This document shows, in pieces, positions 7,080-14,285 of a stretch of 16,269 nt of DNA. The translations under genes and the position numbers were made by a program. A model generated the notes under the pieces. The model was given only the letters and a program-made list of their open reading frames with translations. It searched no databases and was not told where the DNA came from. Each line of letters opens with the position of its first letter. Within the stretch, counting starts at the first letter, position 1. This stretch comes from Bordetella sp. Lineage in GTDB: Bacteria > Pseudomonadota > Gammaproteobacteria > Burkholderiales > Burkholderiaceae_B. The stretch lies in NCBI GenBank assembly GCA_027450125.1, contig DAIDKG010000429.1, positions 1-16,269 of the forward strand, in the 5' to 3' direction.

Positions 7080-8312
7080 ATGCCGCACTCTTCTTCCCGC
7101 ATCGCCGTTGTCGGCGGCGGTCCAGCCGGACTGGCCGCCGCCGAAGTCCTCGCCGCCGCCGGCGCGCATGTCGATCTGTTCGACGCCATGCCGTCGCTGG
7201 GACGCAAATTCCTCATGGCGGGCCGCGGCGGGCTCAATCTCACGCACAGCGAGCCGCTCGAGGATTTTCTGTCCCGCTACGGCGAGCGGCAGGCCGAGCT
7301 CGCGCCCATGGTGCGCGCCTGCCCCCCGCAGTCCTTGTGCGATTGGGCGCGCGGCCTGGGCATCGAGACGTTCGTGGGCACCTCGGGGCGCGTGTTCCCG
7401 CGCGAGATGAAAGCCGCGCCGCTGCTGCGCGCCTGGGTGCACCGCCTGCGCGCCAACGGCGTGGCGACCCACGCCCGCCATCGCTGGACGGGCTGGGACG
7501 AGGCCGGACGGCTGCGCTTTGCCACGCCCGACGGCCAGACCGCGCTCGAAGCCCGGGCGGTGATCCTGGCGCTGGGCGGCGGCAGCTGGGCCAGGCTGGG
7601 CTCGGACGGGGCCTGGGTTCAGGTGCTGGCGCGGCATGGCGTGGACATCGCGCCGCTCAAACCCGCCAACTGCGGATTCGACATCGGCTGGTCCGACTTC
7701 TTTCGCGGCAAGTTCGCAGGAGCGCCGGTCAAGAACGTACAGGCAAGCTGCGAGGCCACGGACGGCGCGCAGCTGCAGCGCCGGGGGGAGTTCGTCGTCA
7801 GCGAGCATGGGGTGCAGGGCAGCCTGGTCTATGCCCTGTCGGCCGCCCTGCGCGACCGGATCGACCGGGACGGCCGGGCCGTGCTGACGCTGGACCTGCT
7901 GCCGGACCGTTCCCTGGCGCGCGTGCTGGCCGACACCTCCCACCCCCGCGGCGCGCGCTCCCTGTCCTCGCATCTGCAGAGCCGCGTGGGCCTGGCCGGC
8001 GTGAAGGCCGCGTTGCTGCGCGAAGCGCTGGACCGCGAGGCCATGCAGGACCCCGAGCGGCTGGCCCGCGCCATCAAGGCGCTGCCGCTGGCGCTCACGG
8101 CCGCCAGGCCGATGGATGAAGCCATCAGCACCGCCGGCGGCGTGCGCTTCGAGGCGCTGGACGGCAATGGCATGCTCAGGCGCCTGCCCGGCGTCTTCTG
8201 CGCCGGCGAGATGCTCGACTGGGAAGCGCCTACGGGCGGCTATCTGCTGACCGGCTGCATCGCCAGCGGCCGGACGGCGGCGCAGGGCCTGCTGCGCTGG
8301 CTGGCGAGCTGA
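7080..8312 (+). CDS. NAD(P)/FAD-dependent oxidoreductase, PP_4765/TIGR03862-type flavoprotein (HI0933/BaiN superfamily)
   Basis: 410 residues. The Rossmann FAD loop GGGPAG (12-17) is followed by the superfamily hallmark GRKFLMAGRGGLNLTHSE (41-58). The C-terminal FAD-contact region GVFCAGEMLDWEAPTGGYLL begins at about residue 371. The reaction is unknown; relatives of the wider BaiN/HI0933 group include proteins linked to bile-acid and other flavin-dependent reductions. No Shine-Dalgarno sequence precedes the ATG at 7080; a TACACT box (7067-7072) ends 7 nt before it, so a leaderless transcript is possible, or it may be translated by readthrough from the FMN reductase message 55 nt upstream. 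The ATG is the only start that keeps the family N-terminus short before the FAD loop. The MgtC gene follows 48 nt later. Confidence 0.9.
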   Translation: MPHSSSRIAVVGGGPAGLAAAEVLAAAGAHVDLFDAMPSLGRKFLMAGRGGLNLTHSEPLEDFLSRYGERQAELAPMVRACPPQSLCDWARGLGIETFVGTSGRVFPREMKAAPLLRAWVHRLRANGVATHARHRWTGWDEAGRLRFATPDGQTALEARAVILALGGGSWARLGSDGAWVQVLARHGVDIAPLKPANCGFDIGWSDFFRGKFAGAPVKNVQASCEATDGAQLQRRGEFVVSEHGVQGSLVYALSAALRDRIDRDGRAVLTLDLLPDRSLARVLADTSHPRGARSLSSHLQSRVGLAGVKAALLREALDREAMQDPERLARAIKALPLALTAARPMDEAISTAGGVRFEALDGNGMLRRLPGVFCAGEMLDWEAPTGGYLLTGCIASGRTAAQGLLRWLAS

Positions 8313-8360
8313 ACGATAATCCGGCCTGGCCAATCAAAAAAACCGGACGCATTACGAGCC

Positions 8361-9041
8361 ATGCTGACGATCAGCCATTTCGAACTCATCTTCCGCCTGG
8401 TCCTTGCGGCCCTGCTGGGCAGCGTCATCGGCTTCGAGCGCGAACGCCTGAACTGGGCCGCGGGCCTGCGCACGCACATGCTGGTGTGCGTCGGCGCGTC
8501 CCTCATCATGCTGGTGTCCATCTTCGGTTTCTCGGACGTGCTCGGCCAGAGGGACGTGACCCTGGACCCCTCGCGCGTGGCGGCGCAGGTGGTGTCGGGC
8601 ATCGGCTTTCTGGGCGCAGGGTCCATCCTGCTGCGAGGCGAAGTCGTGCGCGGACTGACGACGGCGGCCAGCCTCTGGTCCGTCGCCGGCATCGGCCTGG
8701 CGGTGGGCGGCGGCCTTTACACCGCCGCCGGCAGCGCGACCGTCATCATCCTCATCATCCTGGCCGGCATCAAGCCCATCGAACGCCGCTTCATTTCCGT
8801 CAAGCAGCAGCGCAGCCTGCGCATCCTGGCCGACCGGGGCAGCATTTCGCTGGACACCTTGCATGGCGCGCTGGGCACCAGCAGCGTGCGGGTCAAGCAG
8901 TTCATCATGCAGCAGTCGGAGGAAAACCCGGATCTGGACGATGTGCGCATCGCCCTGTCGCGCACGTCGACCGACGACTTCGACTCGCTCTGCAGCAAGC
9001 TGCGGAACATACCCGGCGTGCGCGAGTTCCGCCGCGATTGA
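8361..9041 (+). CDS. MgtC/SapB family membrane protein
   Basis: 226 residues. Residues about 8-140 are the hydrophobic MgtC domain, with GFERERL (24-30), GLRTHMLVCVGASLIML (35-51), VSGIGFLGAGSIL (78-90) and GLTTAASLWSVAGIGLAVG (98-116), all family landmarks. The last 80 or so residues are soluble and match the ACT-like C-terminal domain in position. MgtC proteins sit in the inner membrane; in pathogens they support growth in low magnesium and in macrophages, and Salmonella MgtC inhibits the F1Fo ATPase. Whether this copy is MgtC proper or a housekeeping SapB relative cannot be told without a tree. A GATAAT box at 8315-8320 lies in the 48-nt gap upstream, without a matching -35. The second TPR-glycosyltransferase gene starts 18 nt after its stop, suggesting cotranscription. 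Confidence 0.93.
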   Translation: MLTISHFELIFRLVLAALLGSVIGFERERLNWAAGLRTHMLVCVGASLIMLVSIFGFSDVLGQRDVTLDPSRVAAQVVSGIGFLGAGSILLRGEVVRGLTTAASLWSVAGIGLAVGGGLYTAAGSATVIILIILAGIKPIERRFISVKQQRSLRILADRGSISLDTLHGALGTSSVRVKQFIMQQSEENPDLDDVRIALSRTSTDDFDSLCSKLRNIPGVREFRRD

Positions 9042-9059
9042 ACGGTTGACCCGCTGTCC

Positions 9060-10919
9060 ATGACTTTTCCCGCCCACATCGACCTGAGCGACCATGCTGC
9101 AAGGCTGGTCCGCAGCGGCGCCGAACTCATCGGCCAGGGCCGGACGCAGGACGCCATCCTGATGCTGCGCCAGGCGCTGGCTGCGCAGCCGCGCCTGGCC
9201 GACGCGCATTACCACCTGGGCCATGCGCTGCAGCGGGCAGGCCAGACGCAACAGGCCCTGCAGGCCTACCAGCAGGCGCTGAGCTGCAGCGATGCCCATG
9301 TTCCGAGCTGGCTCAGGCTGGCCGAGCTGCTGCGGGAAGAAGGCCGGTTGGGAGAAGCCGTGTCGGCCTATCGGCGCGCGCTGGCGTTGCGGCCCGACCT
9401 GCCCGAGGTGCATCACGACCTGGGAATGCTGCTGGACGACATGGGCCAGCATATCGAGGCGGAGTCTGCCTACCGGCAGGCGGTCCTTCATCGGCCCGGA
9501 TACGCCCAGGCCCACCAGGACCTGGGCGCGCTGATGGTTACGCTGGGCCGCCTGTCCGACGCCGAGCAAAGCTGCCGCCTGGCGCTGGCGCTGCAGCCGC
9601 ACTCGTCCCTGGCCCATGCCAGCCTGGCGCACGTGCTGATCCTGCAGAACCAGTTGCCCCAAGGCGAGTCCCATTACCGCGAGGCCGTGGCGCTGGACCC
9701 CGGCAACGTGCCGTTGCTGGAGCATCTGGGCGCGGTCCTGCACCGCCAGAACAAGTTCGCGCAGGCCGAGGCCGTCTACCGCCGGGTGCTGGCCCTGGAC
9801 CCGCAGGACTGGAACACATGGGGCAATCTGGGCGTCGTCCTGGACAATCTCAACCGCGTGTCCGAGGCCGAATCCGCGCTGCGCACGGCCTACGCGCTGC
9901 GCCCCCAGTCTCCCGACATCCGCTTCGGCCTGGCCTTCGTCCTGCTGCGGCAAGGCCGGCTGGCCCAGGCGTGGCCGCTTTACGAATCGCGCTACGACCC
10001 GCTGCGCCAGACCCTCACCCGCTGGCCCGTTCCCACCGCGCTCAACTACCCGCAATGGCAGGGCGAATCGCTGCAGGGCAAGTCGCTGGTGCTCTGGCAG
10101 GAGCAGGGATTCGGCGACATGATCCAGTTCGCGCGGTATCTGCCGCGCCTGAAGGCGCTGGGCGCGAGCCGCATCGTGCTGGTCTGCCAGACGCCGCTCA
10201 AGCCCCTGTTCGAGGGCCTGCCGCACGTCGATGCCGTGGTAGGCACCGGCAAGACGGCCACGATGGACGATGCGCAGGCGCTGGCCGGGTACGACTACTG
10301 GACGCTGATCATGAGCCTGCCGCACCTGCTGGGCACGGCGACGTTCGACGACATTCCCGCCGCGGCCTACCTGCAGCCCGATCCTGCGCGCCTGGCGCGC
10401 TGGCGCCGCCGGCTGGACGGACTGGATGGCCTGAAGGTCGGCCTGGCGTGGAAGGGCAATGCGCAGCATCTGAACGACGCCAATCGCTCCCTGTCGAGCC
10501 TGCGTGCGCTGGCACCGCTATGGCAGGTGCCGGGCGTGCGCTTTGTCAGCGTGCAGAAGGGCCAGGGCGAAGAAGAGGCCTGCCAGCCCGCGGATGACCA
10601 ACCGCTGCTGCATCTGGGCTCGGACATCGTCGATTTCGCCGATAGCGCGGCGATCATCGCGCAACTGGATCTGCTGATCTGCGTGGACACCGCGGCGGCC
10701 CATCTGGCCGGGGCGCTGGGCGTCCCGTGCTGGGTGCTGGTGCCCAGCGAGGGCACCGACTGGCGCTGGATGCTCGATGGCGACTCCTCGCCCTGGTATC
10801 CCGGGACGATGCGGCTTTTCCGTCAGGCGACGCCGGGCGACTGGAACGGACCCGTGGAGCAGTTGCGCCAGGCCCTGCTCAGGCACTGCCTGGAAAGAAA
10901 TGCAGCGTCGCCAGAATGA
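9060..10919 (+). CDS. TPR-repeat protein with C-terminal GT9/GT41-like glycosyltransferase domain (copy 2)
   Basis: 619 residues, about 56 longer than copy 1. The difference is mainly in the repeat region, which spans about 15-310 with eight or so TPR units. The transferase-like domain (about 335-619) shares long near-identical stretches with copy 1: QEQGFGDMIQFARYLPRLKA (347-366), GLAWKGNAQHLNDANRSL (461-478), LLHLGSDIVDFADSAAII (516-533), CVDTAAAHLAGALG (541-554), and SSPWYPGTMRLFRQATPGDW (576-595). The function is as for copy 1: probable cytosolic or membrane-associated glycosyltransferase with unknown acceptor. The ATG at 9060 lacks a good ribosome binding site but lies 18 nt after mgtC-like, so coupling is likely. 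The last 41 bp overlap the end of the convergent CPBP protease gene. The two copies look like an old duplication rather than a recent one, since the DNA has diverged. Confidence 0.88.
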   Translation: MTFPAHIDLSDHAARLVRSGAELIGQGRTQDAILMLRQALAAQPRLADAHYHLGHALQRAGQTQQALQAYQQALSCSDAHVPSWLRLAELLREEGRLGEAVSAYRRALALRPDLPEVHHDLGMLLDDMGQHIEAESAYRQAVLHRPGYAQAHQDLGALMVTLGRLSDAEQSCRLALALQPHSSLAHASLAHVLILQNQLPQGESHYREAVALDPGNVPLLEHLGAVLHRQNKFAQAEAVYRRVLALDPQDWNTWGNLGVVLDNLNRVSEAESALRTAYALRPQSPDIRFGLAFVLLRQGRLAQAWPLYESRYDPLRQTLTRWPVPTALNYPQWQGESLQGKSLVLWQEQGFGDMIQFARYLPRLKALGASRIVLVCQTPLKPLFEGLPHVDAVVGTGKTATMDDAQALAGYDYWTLIMSLPHLLGTATFDDIPAAAYLQPDPARLARWRRRLDGLDGLKVGLAWKGNAQHLNDANRSLSSLRALAPLWQVPGVRFVSVQKGQGEEEACQPADDQPLLHLGSDIVDFADSAAIIAQLDLLICVDTAAAHLAGALGVPCWVLVPSEGTDWRWMLDGDSSPWYPGTMRLFRQATPGDWNGPVEQLRQALLRHCLERNAASPE

Positions 10920-11640
10920 CCAGCACCGGCCCGGCATTGAACAGGGCGTGCAGGGCCATCGATGCGCCGATGCCGCGGCGCGTGCGCATCCAGCCCAGCA
11001 CCAGGCCGGTAACCCACTGGGGCAGCACCAGGAACGGCAACAGCCAGAGCGTGGTCCTGTCGAAGACGAAGTTGTGCAGGTGCACCGCCGCGAAGGCCAC
11101 CGCCACCAGGTGATAGACCACGCCATAGACGCGCGCGTACTCGCGGCGCCAGGCGCGGGCCCAATGGCCGCGTGAAATGCGGCCGCGGCGCAAGGGCAGG
11201 CAGGCCGCCAGCAGCGCGATCGCCAGCAAGATCCAGCCCGGCGCGCGCAGCGGGTTGGACACCAGCACGATCGCCAGCGGCACCATCCACCATGCCTGTC
11301 CGGGCCGGCGCATGCCGTAGCGAAACAGCAGCTCCTCGACCACCGGGGCCCAGAATACGGCGATGAGCACCGGCACATGCCCGGCGTCCAGCCTATGCTC
11401 GGCGCCCAGCTTTTGCGCCACGAGCAACGACAGCGGGCCCAGGAGCGCCGCGTTGATGAGCCACAGCACCGCGGCCCAGGCAAGCAGGCGGCCCAGGGAG
11501 ATGCCCGGCCACCAGTCGCTGGCGAGGCTGCCGCCCGCCCTTCGGCCCGGCGAGCGGCGCAAATCGGGATGGCGCAGAAAGCGCCAGAAATCGGCCAGAT
11601 CCTGTCGAAAGGCAGGCGGCGCGGACGGGGTTCGGGTCAT
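10879..11640 (-). CDS. CPBP (CAAX protease/bacteriocin-processing) family intramembrane metalloprotease
   Basis: 253 residues, multi-spanning. The three Abi/CPBP motifs are present: EExxxR at Glu102-Glu103...Arg107 (VEELLFR), FxxxH at Phe183...His187 (FAAVHLHN), and HxxxN at His231...Asn235 (HALFN), so the metal-dependent active site appears intact. Family members cleave prenylated or membrane peptides or act in bacteriocin immunity; in many proteobacteria the target is unknown. It starts 18 nt downstream of the pth stop on the same strand, so it is probably cotranscribed with pth, although no functional link is obvious. The start ATG has no strong ribosome binding site. Its 3' end overlaps the convergent TPR-glycosyltransferase gene by 41 bp. 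Confidence 0.87.
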   Translation of the reverse strand: MTRTPSAPPAFRQDLADFWRFLRHPDLRRSPGRRAGGSLASDWWPGISLGRLLAWAAVLWLINAALLGPLSLLVAQKLGAEHRLDAGHVPVLIAVFWAPVVEELLFRYGMRRPGQAWWMVPLAIVLVSNPLRAPGWILLAIALLAACLPLRRGRISRGHWARAWRREYARVYGVVYHLVAVAFAAVHLHNFVFDRTTLWLLPFLVLPQWVTGLVLGWMRTRRGIGASMALHALFNAGPVLVILATLHFFPGSA

Positions 11641-11658
11641 GGCGTGCGCGACGCGGAG

Positions 11659-12255
11659 TCAGGCGGGATTGCCGCCATGCAGCTGGCGGGTGGCCTGCGC
11701 CAGTTCGCCGTCGAGCAAGGCCGGCAGCACGGCACGGCAGCGGTCGATCACGGCCTCTATCCCGGCCAGCTCGTCGCGGCGCGGCGGATGCAGGACGAAA
11801 TCGGCTACCTGCTGGGCCAGCCCCAGCGTGCGCGGATGGCCTATACCGATGCGTATGCGCCAGAAATCCGGGCTGCCCAGCGCGGACTGGATGTCCTTCA
11901 GGCCGTTGTGGCCGGCATGCCCGCCGCCCTGCTTGATCTTTACCTGGCCCGGCAGCAGGTCGAGTTCGTCATGCAGCACCAGCACCTGCGCAGGCTCGAT
12001 CTTGTAGAAGCGCGCCATCGCACCGACGGCCTGGCCCGAACGGTTCATGTAAGTCGCCGGCTTGAGCAGCAGCACGTTCTCCCCGCCCCGCCTGGCCTTG
12101 GCCACCATGCCGAAGAAGGCCTTCTCGAAATTGAACGAGGCCCGCAGGTCGTCGGCGTAGTGATCGGCCAGCCAGAAGCCGGCATTGTGCCGCGTGGTCT
12201 CGTACTCGGGTCCGGGGTTGCCCAGGCCCACGATCAGACGGATGGGATCGGTCAT
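11659..12255 (-). CDS. pth: Peptidyl-tRNA hydrolase
   Basis: 198 residues, normal for the family (E. coli 194). All key residues are visible: Asn13 in VGLGNPG, the catalytic His23 (TRHNAGF; E. coli His20), Asn71 (TYMNRSG), Asp96 ([10 protein letters not shown]. coli Asp93), and Asn117 in [11 protein letters not shown]. The enzyme frees tRNA from peptidyl-tRNA dropped by stalled ribosomes and is essential. The neighbouring rplY, prs and tRNA-Gln fit the usual betaproteobacterial order. Unusually, no Shine-Dalgarno sequence precedes the ATG: only 13 nt separate it from the T run of the rplY terminator, and TATAAG (12264-12269) sits 8 nt upstream, so transcripts starting there would be nearly leaderless. 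Confidence 0.98.
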   Translation of the reverse strand: MTDPIRLIVGLGNPGPEYETTRHNAGFWLADHYADDLRASFNFEKAFFGMVAKARRGGENVLLLKPATYMNRSGQAVGAMARFYKIEPAQVLVLHDELDLLPGQVKIKQGGGHAGHNGLKDIQSALGSPDFWRIRIGIGHPRTLGLAQQVADFVLHPPRRDELAGIEAVIDRCRAVLPALLDGELAQATRQLHGGNPA

Positions 12256-12263
12256 CGGAGAAA

Positions 12264-12269
12264 CTTATA
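12264..12269 (-). promoter_or_regulatory. Candidate -10 box for pth directly after the rplY terminator
   Basis: On the minus strand TATAAG (5 of 6 consensus) begins with the last T of the terminator T run and ends 8 nt before the pth ATG. No good -35 exists at 16-18 bp; that space is filled by the terminator stem. It would yield a transcript starting at or next to the start codon. Confidence 0.35.
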
Positions 12270-12302
12270 AAAAACCCCGCGGGTGCCGAAGCACGCGCGG
12301 GG
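12269..12302 (-). terminator. Rho-independent terminator of prs-rplY, UUCG tetraloop
   Basis: In minus-strand sense: CCCCGCG stem (7 bp, 12296-12302 with 12275-12281), one G/G mismatch on the complementary read (12282/12295), then GTGC-TTCG-GCAC closing with a C(UUCG)G tetraloop (loop 12287-12290), followed by six Ts (12274-12269). It lies about 30 nt after the rplY stop, a textbook intrinsic terminator. Confidence 0.92.
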
Positions 12303-12332
12303 CTTGTTGCGAAGGGCCATGCCCTGCCCGGC

Positions 12333-12938
12333 TTAGGCTGCGGGCTGCTCGCCGGCGGCGGCCTCTTCGGCAGCGGCGCCACCCTTGACCGTGGCCGTGG
12401 CCACGACCGGGTTGTTGCCGTGCAGGTTAAGCGTCACGCCGAGCGGCAGCTTGAGGTCGGAAGCGTGCACCGAGGCGCCGACCAGCATGTCGCCCAGGTT
12501 CACTTCGATGAACTGGGGCAGGTTGGACGGCAGGCAGACGATGTCCACTTCGTTCATGACGTGCGAGATCATGGCGCCGGACAGCTTGACCGCGGGCGAG
12601 GTGTCGCCGTTGACGAAGTGCAGGGGCACCTTGGTGTGCAGGGCCTGGTTGGCGTCGACGCGCTGGAAGTCCACGTGCAGCACTTGCTGCTTGTACGGGT
12701 GCCATTGAACCGAGCGCAGCAGCACCTGCTCGCTCTGGCTGCCGGCCACTTCCATCGTCAGGATCGACGCGTGGAAGGATTCCTTGCGCAGGGCATGGTA
12801 GATCTCGTTGTGATCGAGTTCGATGTTCAGCGGGGCAGCCGTGCCGCCATAAACGATGGCAGGAACGCGACCCGCGCGGCGCAGGCGGCGGCTCGCACTC
12901 GAACCCTGGACGCTACGCGCAGTGGCAGAAAATTTCAT
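12333..12938 (-). CDS. rplY: 50S ribosomal protein L25/general stress protein Ctc (long form)
   Basis: 201 residues. The start at the ATG (12938) is fixed by GGAG (12945-12948), 6 nt ahead; an in-frame TTG at 12950 would lie across that site and is rejected. Residues 1 to about 92 are the L25 5S-rRNA-binding domain ([36 protein letters not shown]). Residues about 95-185 are the TL5/Ctc C-terminal beta domain ([20 protein letters not shown]), ending in an alanine/glutamate-rich tail. E. coli has only the short first domain; the long form is normal in betaproteobacteria. It binds 5S rRNA in the large subunit's central protuberance. It follows prs on the same strand after 128 nt and is closed by a strong terminator. 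Confidence 0.97.
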   Translation of the reverse strand: MKFSATARSVQGSSASRRLRRAGRVPAIVYGGTAAPLNIELDHNEIYHALRKESFHASILTMEVAGSQSEQVLLRSVQWHPYKQQVLHVDFQRVDANQALHTKVPLHFVNGDTSPAVKLSGAMISHVMNEVDIVCLPSNLPQFIEVNLGDMLVGASVHASDLKLPLGVTLNLHGNNPVVATATVKGGAAAEEAAAGEQPAA

Positions 12939-12944
12939 GAAAAA

Positions 12945-12948
12945 CTCC
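12945..12948 (-). promoter_or_regulatory. Ribosome binding site deciding the rplY start
   Basis: Minus-strand GGAG lies 6 nt before the ATG at 12938 and rules out the longer TTG start at 12950. Confidence 0.85.
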
Positions 12949-12996
12949 AAACTGGCAAATAAGACAGCGCGGTACTGCTTGCACTGTCGCGGTTGT

Positions 12997-13048
12997 CCGG
13001 GCGCGACATGCGCCCGGCTTCATCGCTTCCCGCCGCGACCAGCGGGAA
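12997..13048 (-). other. Two perfect hairpins in the prs-rplY gap
   Basis: Stem 1: CCGGGCGC (12997-13004), 5-nt loop, GCGCCCGG (13010-13017). Stem 2: TTCCCGC (13027-13033), 8-nt loop, GCGGGAA (13042-13048). Neither is followed by a T run on the minus strand, so they are not typical intrinsic terminators. They could stabilise or separate the prs and rplY parts of the transcript, or act as an L25 leader structure; function unknown. Confidence 0.45.
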
Positions 13049-13066
13049 ACAGATTCTTCAATACAT

Positions 13067-14017
13067 TCAATCGGAGAACAGCGAACTGACCGATTCGGCG
13101 TTGGATATGCGCAGAATCGTCTCGCCCAGCAGCGACGCGCACGACAGCTGGCGGATCTTGCCGCAGGCGGCGGCCGTCTCCGACAGCGGAATGGTGTCGG
13201 TCACCACCAGTTCGTCCAGGTCGGAGGCCTCGATGCGCTCGATGGCCGGGCCCGACAGCACGGGGTGCGTGCAATAGGCGTACACCGCGCCGGCGCCGCG
13301 CTCCTTGAGCGCCTGGGCGGCCTTGACCAGCGTGCCTGCGGTATCGACCATGTCGTCCATGATCAGGCAGGTGCGGCCGTCGACTTCGCCGATGATGTTC
13401 ATCACTTCCGACACATTGGCGCGCGGGCGCCGCTTGTCGATGATGGCCAAGTCCGCTTCGAGCTGCTTGGCCAGCGCACGGGCGCGCACCACGCCGCCGA
13501 TGTCGGGCGAGACCACCACCAAGTTCGAGAAGTTCCGGCGCCAGATGTCGCCCAGCAGAATCGGGGCGGCATAGATGTTGTCGACCGGAATGTCGAAAAA
13601 GCCCTGGATCTGGTCGGCGTGCAGGTCCATGGTGAGCACGCGGTCGACGCCGGCGACCTGCAGCATGTTGGCCACGACCTTGGCCGAGATGGCCACGCGG
13701 GCCGAACGCGGGCGGCGGTCCTGGCGGGCGTAGCCGAAATACGGGATGGCGGCGGTGATGCGGCCGGCCGAGGCGCGGCGCAGGGCATCGACCATCACCA
13801 TGATTTCCATCAGGTTGTCGTTGGTGGGCGCGCAGGTGGGCTGCAGCACGAACACGTCGCGGCCGCGGACGTTTTCGTTGATCTCGGCCATGACTTCCCC
13901 ATCCGAGAACCGGCCCACGGTCATCTTGCCCAGGGACATGTCCAGATGGTTGACCACGTCGACGGCCAGACGCGGATTGGCCGTACCGGTGAAGATCATG
14001 AAGCTATCGTTTGCCAT
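13067..14017 (-). CDS. prs: Ribose-phosphate pyrophosphokinase (PRPP synthase)
   Basis: 316 residues from the ATG at 14017 ([15 protein letters not shown]), the start I recall for this genus group; the longer open frame upstream to 14155 is low-complexity and lacks homology. An alternative ATG at 13999 lies just before the first conserved strand. Seen: RFSDGE (36-41), the ATP-contact FGYARQDRR (94-102), [12 protein letters not shown] (131-142, with His133), the flexible-loop DKRRP (194-198), and the PRPP loop [10 protein letters not shown] (221-230). The enzyme makes PRPP from ribose 5-phosphate and ATP for nucleotide, His, Trp and NAD synthesis. The tRNA-Gln terminator upstream implies its own promoter within about 14018-14153, where I could not fix clear boxes. 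rplY follows on the same strand. Confidence 0.98.
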   Translation of the reverse strand: MANDSFMIFTGTANPRLAVDVVNHLDMSLGKMTVGRFSDGEVMAEINENVRGRDVFVLQPTCAPTNDNLMEIMVMVDALRRASAGRITAAIPYFGYARQDRRPRSARVAISAKVVANMLQVAGVDRVLTMDLHADQIQGFFDIPVDNIYAAPILLGDIWRRNFSNLVVVSPDIGGVVRARALAKQLEADLAIIDKRRPRANVSEVMNIIGEVDGRTCLIMDDMVDTAGTLVKAAQALKERGAGAVYAYCTHPVLSGPAIERIEASDLDELVVTDTIPLSETAAACGKIRQLSCASLLGETILRISNAESVSSLFSD

Positions 14018-14153
14018 GGTGCTTTGCCACGTATTTGCTGACGGCTTTTGCCCGACCACCTGGAAGGGCGCAAAAGGAAAAGACCTACGCGCTGCGCCTT
14101 CGGCTCGGCCGGGCCTCGAAGGACCCGCATTTGCCTCGGGGCGGCGCGGCGGC

Positions 14154-14192
14154 AAAAAAAAGCTGCTGAACCGGTCTTGTGTTCAACAGCTT
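14154..14192 (-). terminator. Strong terminator after tRNA-Gln, possibly bidirectional
   Basis: In minus sense: AAGCTGTTGAAC (14192-14181), 9-nt loop, GTTCAGCAGCTT (14171-14160), then six further Ts to 14154. This is a 12-bp stem with a single G-U wobble. In plus sense the stem is followed by CTTTTT, so it may also stop antisense transcription. It ends the lolB-ispE-tRNA unit before prs. Confidence 0.95.
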
Positions 14193-14210
14193 CTTTTTGA
14201 TTCTGGTGGG

Positions 14211-14284
14211 CTGGGGAGGAAGGATTCGAACCTTCGCATGCCGGAATCAAAATCCGGTGCCTTAACCAGCTTGGCGACTCCCCA
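14211..14284 (-). tRNA. tRNA-Gln (anticodon UUG), 3' CCA not encoded
   Basis: A 74-nt cloverleaf reads cleanly on the minus strand: acceptor TGGGGAG/CTCCCCA, D arm GCC...GGC, anticodon stem CCGGA/TCCGG with loop TTTTGAT (anticodon TTG), 5-nt variable loop CATGC, T arm GAAGG/CCTTC with loop TTCGAAT, and discriminator G. The base sequence is close to E. coli tRNA-Gln. The three bases after the discriminator are CCC, so CCA must be added or repaired by the nucleotidyltransferase. The 5' end is 1 nt after the ispE stop codon, so it must be cut out of the ispE message. Confidence 0.98.
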
Positions 14285-14285
14285 A

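Noticed and set aside
6966..8333. 455-codon minus-strand open frame opposite the flavoprotein gene
   Set aside because: The plus strand encodes a full-length flavoprotein with FAD motifs; the antisense frame has none.
8352..10469. 705-codon open frame on the minus strand, antisense to the MgtC and second TPR-glycosyltransferase genes
   Set aside because: It spans two genes with clear families on the other strand, is rich in Gln, Arg, Ala and His as expected for an antisense frame of GC-rich DNA, and shows no domain I recognise.
14018..14155. N-terminal extension of prs by 46 codons
   Set aside because: The extension is Arg/Pro/Ala-rich without homology, and the known family start is at or just after MANDSF; the tRNA terminator also ends at 14154, inside this stretch's upstream edge.
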